Source: UBA3478 sp965662045 (GTDB lineage Bacteria > Bacteroidota > Bacteroidia > Flavobacteriales > Flavobacteriaceae). Taken from it: DNA of 64,000 nucleotides. The notes below the pieces were generated by a model. The model saw only the letters and a program-made list of their open reading frames with translations, searched no databases and was not told the origin of the DNA. The stretch lies in contig CBFIGE010000004.1 of NCBI GenBank assembly GCA_965662045.1, positions 1-64,000 on the forward strand. The letters run 5' to 3'. Shown piece by piece: positions 43,171 through 52,285 of the stretch (within the stretch, counting starts at the first letter, position 1; every line of letters begins with the position of its first letter). The position numbers and the translations under genes are program-made.

Positions 43171-44633
43171 GATTTATAGGCTTTAAGAGTTGTATGTTTT
43201 TCTTTTTTATAAACTTTTTCTATTTGACGGAATACCGGTTTTTTAAGCGTGAAGCCCAAAATTGAAACCGTAATAATGGCAATACTAGCCAGTTCGTGAG
43301 AGAAATAATAGGCGGTTAATCCATATATCAGAAGGGGTAGAGCTAATTTGGGTAAGATCAAAAGCATCGTTTTGTAATTAAACGCGCTCTTATCTCCAAA
43401 GGCTTTTTTGTTAGAGCCTAAGTCGATTTTTGTCTTTACAAAAGCGCCTCCCCATAAAACGAGATACGAGTTGATTCCCAAATTGTAAATCATCCCTAAG
43501 AGCACATAACGATAAGCTTCCCAGCCCAAATACAAATAAAATGTCGCGAGTAGGGTCGAAATAATAGTCGCTATTTGAACTAGATACCATTTCGAATTTA
43601 AGTAATCTATGTAGCGTATGTTTTGGCTCATCAAAAGAGGATAATAAGCGCTATCCCAACTCGGCACGTACTGTCCAAAGCTGAACATAAATCCTCCTGT
43701 TACGAAAATCCCAGCAAAGAATTGCCATGCAGGAGACTCATACGATTCGACGGCTCCTGTAAAAAACAATAAGCCGTAAAAAACAAATATAAAACCAGCA
43801 ATCACGGCGCTTTTTGATCTTTTGTTTCGAGTAATTAGCGCCAAATCAATCTTAAGGAAAGGTGCCAAAGGTCCAAAACGCTCTAAGAATTTGTAATCAT
43901 TCTCTCTAAACTTAATTTTCTTGTCTAAAAGTCCGGCGTCTAAATACATTTGAGACCGGTATTGGTAGAATACCAAAGTGTACAATAGGACTAACCATAA
44001 AAGCAAGCCTACTGTGACCATCAAGTTTAAGCTAGAAAAAGGTGCGAAAACTGCGAAACTAAAAGGAGTGACGTCTACACCAAAATAAAATTGAAGAGAC
44101 AATAAGCCAAGAAGAAGGCTCAGCATTATAACAAATACCAGCTTACTATTGTTGACCAACATATTCAAAAAGTGATTGGCTAAAAGTGCTATGTATATAG
44201 AGATCATCCAAATACCGATCTCGGCTAGAGGATATCCTTCAACAATAAGAATAATACCAAATGGTATAATAAAAAAAAGGTGGCTTACGTTAAAAAACGA
44301 AAACAAGGATTTCAACAAATTAAGCCTGACGATTTTTCCTTTTTTAATAGGCAAATAAAGGTATTGTTTGATGTCTGCAACTGGCATTTTTTGCATGAGG
44401 TAGCGAAAAACCAAATCCCCTAAAACATAGAAAAGCATGTATCCGTGAACAACATCTAAAGGATCTCCAAGCTCTAATTTTTCGATAATGAAAAAAAGAC
44501 CTATTCCTAGTAATAGGAAAACAGCAACAAAATACAATACAAAAAAGCCAACTAGAATTCTCATCCAAAGTGTTTGGCCCCATGTAGGAGATCTAAACAA
44601 TTGCTTGAGCTGCAGTGAAAAATAATTTCTCAT
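43167..44633 (-). CDS. ABC-type permease, DUF5687-like
   Basis: The 488-residue membrane protein has about 12 helices and the start MRNYFSLQLKQLFRSPTWGQ, typical of the large single-chain permease partners of ABC ATPases in Bacteroidota. The ATG at 44633 is chosen; the frame extends upstream to 44798, but that stretch is Cys- and Phe-rich, unlike a gene start, and would run into the divergent gene at 44710. It probably exports a lipid, peptide or envelope component with the downstream ATPase. The function is not established. Confidence 0.82.
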   Translation of the reverse strand: MRNYFSLQLKQLFRSPTWGQTLWMRILVGFFVLYFVAVFLLLGIGLFFIIEKLELGDPLDVVHGYMLFYVLGDLVFRYLMQKMPVADIKQYLYLPIKKGKIVRLNLLKSLFSFFNVSHLFFIIPFGIILIVEGYPLAEIGIWMISIYIALLANHFLNMLVNNSKLVFVIMLSLLLGLLSLQFYFGVDVTPFSFAVFAPFSSLNLMVTVGLLLWLVLLYTLVFYQYRSQMYLDAGLLDKKIKFRENDYKFLERFGPLAPFLKIDLALITRNKRSKSAVIAGFIFVFYGLLFFTGAVESYESPAWQFFAGIFVTGGFMFSFGQYVPSWDSAYYPLLMSQNIRYIDYLNSKWYLVQIATIISTLLATFYLYLGWEAYRYVLLGMIYNLGINSYLVLWGGAFVKTKIDLGSNKKAFGDKSAFNYKTMLLILPKLALPLLIYGLTAYYFSHELASIAIITVSILGFTLKKPVFRQIEKVYKKEKHTTLKAYKS

Positions 44634-44684
44634 AAATAGGTATAGGTAGTGTAAAAATAGGCATTCACATAAAAAGTATACCCT

Positions 44685-44692
44685 TACCTTTG
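44685..44692 (+). promoter_or_regulatory. Candidate -7 element of the ferredoxin reductase gene
   Basis: TACCTTTG fits TAnnTTTG 17 bases before the ATG at 44710. At the -33 distance there is only TTC (44664-44666), so the upstream half is imperfect. The leader would be about ten bases. Confidence 0.45.
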
Positions 44693-44709
44693 TAAAAAAA
44701 GAAAAGCGC

Positions 44710-45753
44710 ATGCAATTTAACGCCCTAAAGGTAAAGCAAGTCAGGCGTCTTACTGACAAAGCTGTTGCCCTCAGTTTTGAAATTCCCAAAGAACTCAAAA
44801 AAACATATGCCTTTAAGGCAGGCCAATACGCAACCGTTGAACACCTGCATCAAGGAGAGGCTATTAGGAGATCTTATTCTATTTGCGCTGCGCCTAACGA
44901 AGATGAGCTCGTCATGGGTGTAAAAGAAATTCATCAGGGTAAATTTTCAGTTTATGCCAATCGAGAATTGTCAGCAGGTGATGCCTTAATGGTCTCAAAC
45001 CCAGAAGGGCGATTCACCTTTGAAAACAACAGATGGCGTTCAAAAAACATCCTTTGTATAGCTGCTGGTAGCGGAATCACTCCTATAATGAGTATTGCCA
45101 AAGAGGCACTTTCCAATCATAATTCAAATACAGTTTATCTGCTTTATGGAAATCAGTCCGAGGCAGATGAAATGTTCGCTGAAGAATTAGACCGGCTTGT
45201 AGCCGATTACCCTAAACGCTTAAAACTGTTTAGAACATACAGTAGAATTGCTTCTGACAAAGGTGCTTTTGGGCGCATAGACAACGCGCTCTGCCTTCAT
45301 ACACTGAAGAATGCCTTTAGTCAGCCTGAATTGGGTGTCGCTTATTTGTGTGGGCCAGAAGGGATGATTGAAACCTTAAAAGAAACGCTACGGAATTACG
45401 GAGTACCAAAAGATAAAATTTTGTATGAATTGTTTTATTCAGAAAAAGAAGAAGTAAGCAGCAGTATTGAAGGTCAGGTGCAAATCGATGTGCTTATCGA
45501 TGGTGCAACACATAGGATTATGGCTCCAGCAGACAAATTGGTCTTGGACAGTTTGCTAGAAAACGATTTAGACGCTCCTTATTCTTGTCAGGGAGGAGTT
45601 TGCAGCAGCTGTATTTGTAAAGTCAAGATGGGGGCGGTAGAAATGGTGAAAAACCAAATTTTAACCGATAGTGAAATAACGCAAGGTCTAACCTTGGCAT
45701 GCCAAGCAAAAGTTACAGAAGCCCCGCTTGCAATTGACTTTGACGACGTCTAA
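44710..45753 (+). CDS. PaaE-like ferredoxin-NADP reductase with C-terminal [2Fe-2S] domain
   Basis: The 347-residue protein has an FAD-binding domain (GQYATVEHL, RRSYSICAAPNEDEL), an NAD(P)-binding domain (IAAGSGITPIMSIAKEAL, YLCGPEGMIETLKETL) and a plant-type ferredoxin domain (cysteines in YSCQGGVCSSCICKVKMG and LACQ). This order matches the phenylacetyl-CoA epoxidase reductase PaaE and related reductases. No paaABCD genes are in the window, so its partner oxygenase or desaturase must be elsewhere. It is a single gene divergent from the ABC permease, with its own candidate promoter. Confidence 0.87.
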   Translation: MQFNALKVKQVRRLTDKAVALSFEIPKELKKTYAFKAGQYATVEHLHQGEAIRRSYSICAAPNEDELVMGVKEIHQGKFSVYANRELSAGDALMVSNPEGRFTFENNRWRSKNILCIAAGSGITPIMSIAKEALSNHNSNTVYLLYGNQSEADEMFAEELDRLVADYPKRLKLFRTYSRIASDKGAFGRIDNALCLHTLKNAFSQPELGVAYLCGPEGMIETLKETLRNYGVPKDKILYELFYSEKEEVSSSIEGQVQIDVLIDGATHRIMAPADKLVLDSLLENDLDAPYSCQGGVCSSCICKVKMGAVEMVKNQILTDSEITQGLTLACQAKVTEAPLAIDFDDV

Positions 45754-46530
45754 TCATTTAGCGCTTAAGTAAGTTTCAATCGCTTTACAGGCGTGTTCAT
45801 AACCGATTTCATAGGCTTTTTCTATTGAAGTCTTATCCAATAATCTTATGGACCTCAGCTCCTTAGGGGCGATATAAATGTCGCACTCATCGAGCTTTTT
45901 GGCTGTGGAAGAATGAATCATAATTGTCGAGACGCGTGTTGTCAATTGAATTGCATTACTGATATCTTTCTTGGCTAAAGGATTGATAACCGTAGTGTTT
46001 GAGCCAATTTTTAAGCTTTTTTTTGACACATACTCAGATGGAAAATTGTTCAGTATCCCTCCGTCGGCGTAGATTTTTTGATTTATTTCAACAGGGCTAA
46101 AAACAGGTGGAAGCGCAGCACTAGCCAATAAAGGTCTTATTAATTCTCCTTCTTTAAAAACTACTTCTCTTCCTTCGCCTAATTCTGTTGCAATTACATA
46201 CAATTTTGATTTTAGAGCTTCAAAACTCGAATGTCCTAAGTAGGATTGTAAAACCTTGTAATATTTGTCGGTGTCAAAAAGCCCAGCTTTATTGAAGGCA
46301 AAGTTATTTGGGCGAAAAAGCGGTGTTTCTTTAAAAAAATTGAGAATTTCTTCGCAGGGATTGCCATTGCTATATAACGCGCCCACTAGGGCCCCTATAG
46401 ACGCTCCCGACACTTCATCTGCCTCGAGTTCAAATTCTTGCATAGCTTTGAGTAGTCCAACATGAGCAATGCCGCGTATACCACCTCCAGATAAGATCAG
46501 CGCTGTTTTTTTTAATGCCCCTTTTGCCAT
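45754..46530 (-). CDS. Patatin-like phospholipase (RssA type)
   Basis: The 258-residue hydrolase has the patatin oxyanion motif (LSGGGIRGIAHVGLLKAM), the nucleophile elbow GASIG (Ser in VSGASIGALVGAL) and the catalytic Asp in YADGGILNNFPS. The Ser-Asp dyad is intact. It should cleave acyl chains from phospholipids. No signal peptide is visible, so it acts in the cytoplasm or at the inner face of the membrane. It is adjacent to the GT9 gene (one-base gap) and convergent with the reductase gene with no intergenic base. Confidence 0.92.
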   Translation of the reverse strand: MAKGALKKTALILSGGGIRGIAHVGLLKAMQEFELEADEVSGASIGALVGALYSNGNPCEEILNFFKETPLFRPNNFAFNKAGLFDTDKYYKVLQSYLGHSSFEALKSKLYVIATELGEGREVVFKEGELIRPLLASAALPPVFSPVEINQKIYADGGILNNFPSEYVSKKSLKIGSNTTVINPLAKKDISNAIQLTTRVSTIMIHSSTAKKLDECDIYIAPKELRSIRLLDKTSIEKAYEIGYEHACKAIETYLSAK

Positions 46531-46531
46531 A

Positions 46532-47530
46532 TTACAAATTTAGAATCTCCTTGACACGTAAGAGTATTGGCTCTTGATTTACAGAGCGCATGGCATCTTC
46601 ATATCCTCTTATTTCTCGCTCGCCAAAAATAGAAGAGGGCAGTTGAGGATACTGCTCGTAGTCTGGTAAAAAACTATTTTTAAAAGGTTGAAAAAGAGGC
46701 TGGTATCCTGCATAAGGATGAGTGCTTCCCCAAAGGGTAATTACCGGAACGCCGACATTTGCTGCCATATGACCATTTGCGGAATCCATACTGATCATAA
46801 GATCTAATTGGGTCATTAAGACTAATTCTTTTTCGAGGCTCAATCCAGAATTAGTTTTAAGCTGAGTCGAATTTTCACACCACTGTTTAAGTTGCTCCTG
46901 TTGATTCCCAGGTGCACCAAACAATATGACTTCATTATTTGAATTTATATTACAGATTTTTTCAATAAGGGTCTGCATTAAATCTTCAGGATATGTCTTA
47001 GAAGAATGAGCGGCAAAGGGAGCCACGCCCACAAGCCTTAGGTTTGAATTCTTTTTCGCTGTTTGCATTGGACTTAATTCTTTGATGCTCAGTTTAAATC
47101 CAAAATGTTCAACGACGTTTAAATAGGCTTGAGCCTGAGAAGTGATAGGCGTTAACAAAGCGTTTTCTGTGTTTAAAAACTTCTTTTTAGCTGCTCTGCG
47201 CTTATCTATTTTGTGTGTTTTAGCACCCTTTAAGGCAAGTGCTGAGCAAATGAATACAGATCGCAAGCTCGAATGCAAATCCATCACCAAATCAAAAGGC
47301 TCCAGCTTCAAAATCCGTTGTAGTAATGCAAAGAGACTTTCTTCTTTTTTAAGTCCGATGATTTCAATGTTTGAAAGGTCTTTAAACAACGGAATAAAAG
47401 CCTCTTTAGTCAATATTGAAATGCAGTGATTGGGGTATTTATTTTGAAAGGTTTTCAGTACAGGTAGGCACATAGCCACATCTCCCATGGCAGAAAAACG
47501 AATAAATAATATTCTAGCTTCTTTTGGCAC
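46532..47530 (-). CDS. Glycosyltransferase family 9 (heptosyltransferase-like)
   Basis: The 332-residue protein has the GT9 N-terminal pattern (ARILFIRFSAMGDVAMCLPVL) and the C-terminal nucleotide-sugar site (DLMISMDSANGHMAANVGVPVITLWGSTHP). GT9 enzymes add heptose or related sugars to the lipopolysaccharide core. It appears to start at a GTG at 47530, overlapping the DUF4254 gene by 17 bases; no ATG lies before the conserved N-terminus. The linkage to DUF4254 is common in Flavobacteriia. The exact sugar is unknown. Confidence 0.9.
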   Translation of the reverse strand: MPKEARILFIRFSAMGDVAMCLPVLKTFQNKYPNHCISILTKEAFIPLFKDLSNIEIIGLKKEESLFALLQRILKLEPFDLVMDLHSSLRSVFICSALALKGAKTHKIDKRRAAKKKFLNTENALLTPITSQAQAYLNVVEHFGFKLSIKELSPMQTAKKNSNLRLVGVAPFAAHSSKTYPEDLMQTLIEKICNINSNNEVILFGAPGNQQEQLKQWCENSTQLKTNSGLSLEKELVLMTQLDLMISMDSANGHMAANVGVPVITLWGSTHPYAGYQPLFQPFKNSFLPDYEQYPQLPSSIFGEREIRGYEDAMRSVNQEPILLRVKEILNL

Positions 47531-48119
47531 GGAGTACAGGGTTTAACTCGTCGTCATTGTACATCTTCATCTGCTTATATACCTTCATGTATTTTTTTCC
47601 TTGGGAAATGTCGTTAAGCAATTGTTCAATGGCTGCACTCAAGTCTTCTTTTTGCTCCAGTAATATATCGAGTTTTTGTTTGCAAGCCTTAAGGTGCTCA
47701 TCAGAGGCGTTTTCACGACTGGCTTCTTCTTGCATATGAAATATCTTTAATGCCAAGATAGAAAGGCGGTCAAATGCCCAGGCCGGACTCTCTGTATTGA
47801 TGCTCGCATTCTCATCTATCACAACCGAATTGTATAGCTCTAAAAAATAGGCGTCCAAATATTCTACTAAATCTGTTCTGTTTTGATTTGAGGCATCAAT
47901 TTGTCGTTTGAGTGCCAAAGCTGCATTTGGTTCAATGTCTGGGTCGCGTATTAAGTCTTCGTAATGCCACTGAACAGTGTCTATCCAATTTTTGGTGAAC
48001 AATAAATCTTCTATGCTTCCTTTGTCAAAAGGCGACGACATGTCTTGGTTGACATCGTCTTTGATGTGATAGGTTGAAATAGCTTGATTAAAGATGTCGA
48101 ACGCTTTTTGTGTAAACAT
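47514..48119 (-). CDS. DUF4254 family protein
   Basis: The 201-residue cytoplasmic protein is mostly helical, with a conserved Trp/His-rich region (WIDTVQWHYEDLIRDPDIEP) near 46-65 and RQIDASNQNRTDLVEYLD. There is no signal peptide or membrane segment. I recognise it as the DUF4254 family that travels with GT9 glycosyltransferases. Its end overlaps the GT9 start by 17 bases, implying coupled translation and a shared role in LPS-core synthesis, although no biochemical function is known to me. Confidence 0.82.
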   Translation of the reverse strand: MFTQKAFDIFNQAISTYHIKDDVNQDMSSPFDKGSIEDLLFTKNWIDTVQWHYEDLIRDPDIEPNAALALKRQIDASNQNRTDLVEYLDAYFLELYNSVVIDENASINTESPAWAFDRLSILALKIFHMQEEASRENASDEHLKACKQKLDILLEQKEDLSAAIEQLLNDISQGKKYMKVYKQMKMYNDDELNPVLRAKRS

Positions 48120-48230
48120 TTAGCCTAAAATTTTTTGCTAAGATAAATCCTATATTCCGTTAGAGAGAAGCAAGCTTGAATAATGTACCCTTTGGCACTT
48201 AACTTTTTGCGTTTTCTGACTGAACAAAAC

Positions 48231-48260
48231 TTGTATTAATGCGCTGAATGTTTATTTTTG
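48231..48260 (+). promoter_or_regulatory. Bacteroidota-type promoter of the 74-aa membrane protein gene
   Basis: TTG at 48231-48233 and TATTTTTG at 48253-48260 are separated by 19 bp, matching TTG/TAnnTTTG. Initiation near 48267 leaves a leader of only about ten bases before the ATG at 48278, which supports that start codon over one at 48248. Confidence 0.6.
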
Positions 48261-48277
48261 CTGCAAATAATAGAATT

Positions 48278-48502
48278 ATGTGGTCTTCAATTTTTTACGG
48301 TATTGCTGATTTATTTGAAAACTATTTATTTATGCCGTTTAACCTTCTCAGAGCAATGGAAAGTTGGTGGATGTCTAACGCCGTAAATTGGATATTTTTT
48401 GTCATAGGCATTATTGCCGCTGTTTATTGGATGGGTGAACTCAAAAAATACAGCGACAACGGAGAAGAAGACAAATCAATTTCTTCTCACTCTTACCTCT
48501 AA
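48278..48502 (+). CDS. Small conserved membrane protein (DUF6341-like)
   Basis: The 74-residue protein has an amphipathic N-terminal segment (FYGIADLFENYLFMPFNLLRA) with aromatic residues, one membrane helix (about 37-55, AVNWIFFVIGIIAAVYWMG) and a charged tail. I believe it belongs to a small Flavobacteriia family (DUF6341) that has been mis-annotated as uracil phosphoribosyltransferase; the latter is not credible for this sequence. The ATG at 48278 is supported by the promoter. It is convergent with purD with no intergenic base. The function is unknown. Confidence 0.72.
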   Translation: MWSSIFYGIADLFENYLFMPFNLLRAMESWWMSNAVNWIFFVIGIIAAVYWMGELKKYSDNGEEDKSISSHSYL

Positions 48503-49795
48503 CTATTCGGTTTGTAAATCAAACCCTATATCTTTTCTAAAGGTCATTCCCTCGAAACTAACTTTGGATAGTTGTTCGTAACTTTTGTTTAATGCGTTTT
48601 GAATTGTGCTGCCATAGGATGTAAAGGCCAATACCCGGCCCCCATTACTCAATAGTTTCTCATTGTTTGTTTTTGTCCCTGCATGAAATACAATTCGGTC
48701 ATTGTCGATAGTAGCTAATCCTTCAATGGTCTTTCCCTTTTCATAAGACTGCGGATAACCTTTAGAAACTGCGATTACTGTGGTTGCCGCCTCTTGAAGC
48801 TCTCGGTGTTGAACCTTTTTTAAATTCCCTAGGGCGATAGACTTGAAAAAATCGATGTAGTCAGTCTCAAATCGCGGAAAAACTACCTGTGTTTCAGGAT
48901 CTCCCATACGCACGTTGTACTCGATTACAAATGGATTTTCATCAACAATCATCAGCCCTATAAAAACAAACCCGCGATAGTGAAACCCCTCGCTTAAAAT
49001 TCCTTGAACCGTTGGCTTTACAACAGTCTCTTCTATTTCTTTAAGCAACGCTTCATCTTCAAAGGGAACTGGAGAGATAGCGCCCATTCCTCCTGTATTT
49101 AGGCCAGTGTCTCCTTCACCAATTCGCTTATAGTCTTTAGCTCTTGGCAAGACAATGTAGTTTTCAGTCCCGTCAACAGCCACGAAACAAGACATTTCAA
49201 TGCCTTTGAGGAACTCTTCAATTATCACTTTTGAAGAAGCTTCTCCGAATTGCTTGTCTTTTAAAAAAGATATCAAAGTAGCCTTTGCCGTCTGAGTATC
49301 TTCGGCAATTACTACCCCTTTGCCGGCAGCTAGCCCATCTGCTTTAATTACGTATGGAGCCTGAATCTGGTCGATATAAGCCAAAGCCTCTTCCAATTGA
49401 TCTGCCTCAAAACTTTGATAGGCCGCGGTTGGGATAGCATATTTGATCATAAACTCTTTAGCAAACTCTTTGCTTCCTTCAAGTTGAGCTGCTGTGGAAT
49501 CTGGACCAACTACAGCAATATGCTGGAGCTCTTCTTCTGCCCTGAAAAAATCTACAATCCCATCTACCAAAGGCTGCTCTGGTCCTACGACCAAAAGATC
49601 TATAGCTCGTTCCAAACAAAACGCTTTAACGGCCTCGAGATTGCTGATATCTAAATCGACATTTGTAGCTAAAGAAGATGTTCCTGCATTTCCTGGCGCT
49701 ACAAATAACGCTCCACATGACTCACTTTGCGCGATTCTCCATGTCATAGCGTGTTCTCTTCCTCCAGATCCGATAAGTAGTGTGTTGTGTTTCAT
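48503..49795 (-). CDS. purD: Phosphoribosylamine-glycine ligase
   Basis: The 430-residue ATP-grasp enzyme has the N-terminal GSGGREHAM motif, the GPEQPLVDGIVDFF segment, ADGLAAGKGVV in the ATP-grasp domain, and the family signature RMGDPETQ (VRMGDPETQVVFPR). It catalyses the second step of de novo purine synthesis, joining glycine to phosphoribosylamine. It lies after the UDP-glucuronate decarboxylase gene with one base between them. The length is normal. Confidence 0.97.
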   Translation of the reverse strand: MKHNTLLIGSGGREHAMTWRIAQSESCGALFVAPGNAGTSSLATNVDLDISNLEAVKAFCLERAIDLLVVGPEQPLVDGIVDFFRAEEELQHIAVVGPDSTAAQLEGSKEFAKEFMIKYAIPTAAYQSFEADQLEEALAYIDQIQAPYVIKADGLAAGKGVVIAEDTQTAKATLISFLKDKQFGEASSKVIIEEFLKGIEMSCFVAVDGTENYIVLPRAKDYKRIGEGDTGLNTGGMGAISPVPFEDEALLKEIEETVVKPTVQGILSEGFHYRGFVFIGLMIVDENPFVIEYNVRMGDPETQVVFPRFETDYIDFFKSIALGNLKKVQHRELQEAATTVIAVSKGYPQSYEKGKTIEGLATIDNDRIVFHAGTKTNNEKLLSNGGRVLAFTSYGSTIQNALNKSYEQLSKVSFEGMTFRKDIGFDLQTE

Positions 49796-49796
49796 T

Positions 49797-50795
49797 TTAG
49801 TTATTGTGCTTGTTAAAGTCGCGATGCTCTGTTTTATTGAGCTCCTTTATTGATAGGGTCTTAAAATAGTCTAAGGTTTTGTGCATTCCTTCATTACGTT
49901 GCACTTTGGGCTGCCATGCAAGCAATTCTATTGCTTTGCTAATGTCTGGTTGTCGTTGAAGAGGGTCGTCTTTAGGCAGCGATTTAAAGCTAATTCCTTT
50001 TGTAGACTCAGTGAGTTTCACAATTTCTTTGGCAAAATCGAGTATCGTGATTTCTTGAGGATTGCCTAGATTGACAGGCAAATGGTAGGGAGTCATTAGC
50101 AGGCGATACAAACCCTCCACCAAGTCAGAGACATAACAAAAAGAACGTGTTTGAGAGCCATCTCCAAAAACTGTTAGCTCTTCACCCCTAATAGCTTGAC
50201 CAATAAATGCTGGAATAACACGCCCGTCGTTGAGTCTCATCCGTGGTCCGTAAGTGTTGAATATTCTTGCAATGCGAGTGTCCAGTTCATGAACCCTGTG
50301 ATATGCCATAGTTATTGATTCTTGAAAACGCTTGGCTTCATCGTATACCCCTCTAGGTCCTATAGTGTTTACATTTCCGTAGTAGGTTTCTTTTTGAGGG
50401 TGTACTAAAGGGTCTCCATAGACTTCAGAGGTTGAAGCTATCATAAATCTTGCTTTTTTTGCCTTCGCCAGCCCTAATAAATTATGTGTTCCCAAGGCTC
50501 CTACTTTTAGGGTTTGAATAGGAATTTTTAAATAGTCTATTGGGCTTGCGGGAGATGCAAAGTGTAAAATAAAATCCAAAGGGCCTTCAACTTCAACATA
50601 ATCTGTAACATCGTGATTAACAAAACTAAAATCACTGTTCTCTTTTAAATGATTTATGTTTTTTAAGTCTCCTGTAATGAGATTATCCATTCCGATGACC
50701 TCATATCCTTTAGAAAGAAAAAGATCACACAAATGTGACCCTAGGAATCCGGCAGCACCGGTAATTAATACCCGTTGTTTAGTTTTGCTCATCAC
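49797..50795 (-). CDS. UDP-glucuronate decarboxylase (UXS-type SDR)
   Basis: The 332-residue extended SDR has the NAD-binding GAAGFLGSHL, the UXS-typical HFASPASPIDYLKIPIQTLK, catalytic Ser/Tyr/Lys in STSEVYGDP and YDEAKRFQE, and RIFNTYGPRM followed by TVFGDGSQTRSFCYVSDLVEGL. It converts UDP-glucuronate to UDP-xylose, a precursor for surface glycans. A polar tail after about 310 extends beyond the usual end. It overlaps the GH3-like gene by four bases and precedes purD. Confidence 0.92.
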   Translation of the reverse strand: MMSKTKQRVLITGAAGFLGSHLCDLFLSKGYEVIGMDNLITGDLKNINHLKENSDFSFVNHDVTDYVEVEGPLDFILHFASPASPIDYLKIPIQTLKVGALGTHNLLGLAKAKKARFMIASTSEVYGDPLVHPQKETYYGNVNTIGPRGVYDEAKRFQESITMAYHRVHELDTRIARIFNTYGPRMRLNDGRVIPAFIGQAIRGEELTVFGDGSQTRSFCYVSDLVEGLYRLLMTPYHLPVNLGNPQEITILDFAKEIVKLTESTKGISFKSLPKDDPLQRQPDISKAIELLAWQPKVQRNEGMHKTLDYFKTLSIKELNKTEHRDFNKHNN

Positions 50796-52285
50796 TTTAG
50801 AAATCTGCTTAACTTATCTGCCATGACCCTGTCGTTAGATAGACGTTTTACTTTGTTCTGGCCACCTAATTTACCTTCTGAACTCATATAGGCTTCAAAT
50901 CCACCCTTGGACACACAGCTGATCACGGCAGGTCGTAATAAATTTCCTTCTAATAGGTCTTTATAGTAGATGTTTTGGCGCTGCATACTTTCATCGATAA
51001 TTGCCACAAAAGAACTAATGTCGTTTGGCGTATGGTCAAATTCTACAAACCATTCGTGAAACGGAAGGCCTTCTTTTGGGTTTATTTGAGGTGCAACACT
51101 AAATTCATTAACCCTTGCATCTGTTTGCTCAGTCGCCTCTTTCATCGCCTGTTCAACCTCTTTGGCAATTACATGCTCTCCAAAGGCTGAAATAAAGTGC
51201 TTAACTCGCCCTGAAACGATAATCTTGTAAGGCTTTAAAGAAGTAAATCTGACCGTATCACCAATGTCGTATCCCCAAAGACCTGCTGTAGTCGACAGAA
51301 TGAGGGCGTAATCTTTTCCTAATTCAACTTCTTCTATGTTTAGGCGTCCAGGGCTCTCATCGAAATAATGTTCTATAGGTATGAACTCGTAATAAATGCC
51401 AGAGTTAAGTTGTAGCATCAATCCTTGATCATTTTGGTCGTCTTGAAAAGCAAAAAATCCTTCGCTTGCGGGGAAGAGTTCAATACTGTCAACTTTTCTT
51501 CCGATTAAACTTTCAAATTTCTTTCTATAAGGTTCGTAATTAACGCCGCCGTAAACAAATAGAGAGAAATTAGGAAACAGGTCTCCCACTTTTTGGCCTG
51601 TGGCGGTATTTAGCTTTTCAAAATACATTTGAACCCAAGAAGGAATACCGGCAATTAGGGTCATGTTCTCTCTAGAAGTTTCTTCTACAATTGCATCTAC
51701 TTTGTCTTCCCACTCTTCAATGCAATTCGTTTCCCATGTAGGAAGCCTGTTTTTAAGTAAATAAGAAGGAAGATAATGCGCTGAAATTCCCGAAAGTCGA
51801 CCAATATTTATGTTTCCTTTTTTAGTCAGGACAGGACTTCCTTGTAAAAAAATCATCTTGCCATTGACGTAATTTGCGTTTTTAGTCTGTGCAATGTAAA
51901 ACAGAAGAGCATTCTTCGAAGCACGCACCTGTTCACTCATCGATTCTGCGGTTATCGGAATATATTTTGCCCCAGAGGTCGTTCCAGAGGTCTTTGCGAG
52001 GTAAGCTGGTTGTCCCGGCCACAGGACGTCTTTTTCGCCTTCAATAATTCGATGTACATACGATTTGAGTTGTTCGTAATCTCGAACAGGAACCCTTTCT
52101 TTAAAAGAGGAGTAGTCGTTTATCTGCTGAAAGTCATGGTCTTTTCCAAAAGCTGTTAAACGCCCTTTCTTTATGAGATAAGACAAGGTTTTTTGCTGGG
52201 CTTTTAGTGGACTTTCAATCCATTTTTTTTCTTTGTTGTAGATGTATTTGGCGAAGGGTATGGCCAAAATTGATTTTAAGGTCAT
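50792..52285 (-). CDS. GH3 auxin-responsive-family protein (acyl-adenylate-forming fold)
   Basis: The 497-residue protein matches the bacterial GH3 family: AKTSGTTSGAKYIPIT at about 106-121 (the ATP/AMP-binding P-loop of adenylate-forming enzymes), YGGVNYEPYRKKFESL, ELFPASEGFFAFQ and YDIGDTVRF. Plant GH3 enzymes join amino acids to acyl acids through an acyl-AMP. The bacterial substrate is unknown. It is coupled by four-base overlaps to the upstream M23 peptidase gene and to the downstream UXS gene, a frequent arrangement in Flavobacteriia. Confidence 0.88.
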   Translation of the reverse strand: MTLKSILAIPFAKYIYNKEKKWIESPLKAQQKTLSYLIKKGRLTAFGKDHDFQQINDYSSFKERVPVRDYEQLKSYVHRIIEGEKDVLWPGQPAYLAKTSGTTSGAKYIPITAESMSEQVRASKNALLFYIAQTKNANYVNGKMIFLQGSPVLTKKGNINIGRLSGISAHYLPSYLLKNRLPTWETNCIEEWEDKVDAIVEETSRENMTLIAGIPSWVQMYFEKLNTATGQKVGDLFPNFSLFVYGGVNYEPYRKKFESLIGRKVDSIELFPASEGFFAFQDDQNDQGLMLQLNSGIYYEFIPIEHYFDESPGRLNIEEVELGKDYALILSTTAGLWGYDIGDTVRFTSLKPYKIIVSGRVKHFISAFGEHVIAKEVEQAMKEATEQTDARVNEFSVAPQINPKEGLPFHEWFVEFDHTPNDISSFVAIIDESMQRQNIYYKDLLEGNLLRPAVISCVSKGGFEAYMSSEGKLGGQNKVKRLSNDRVMADKLSRFLK

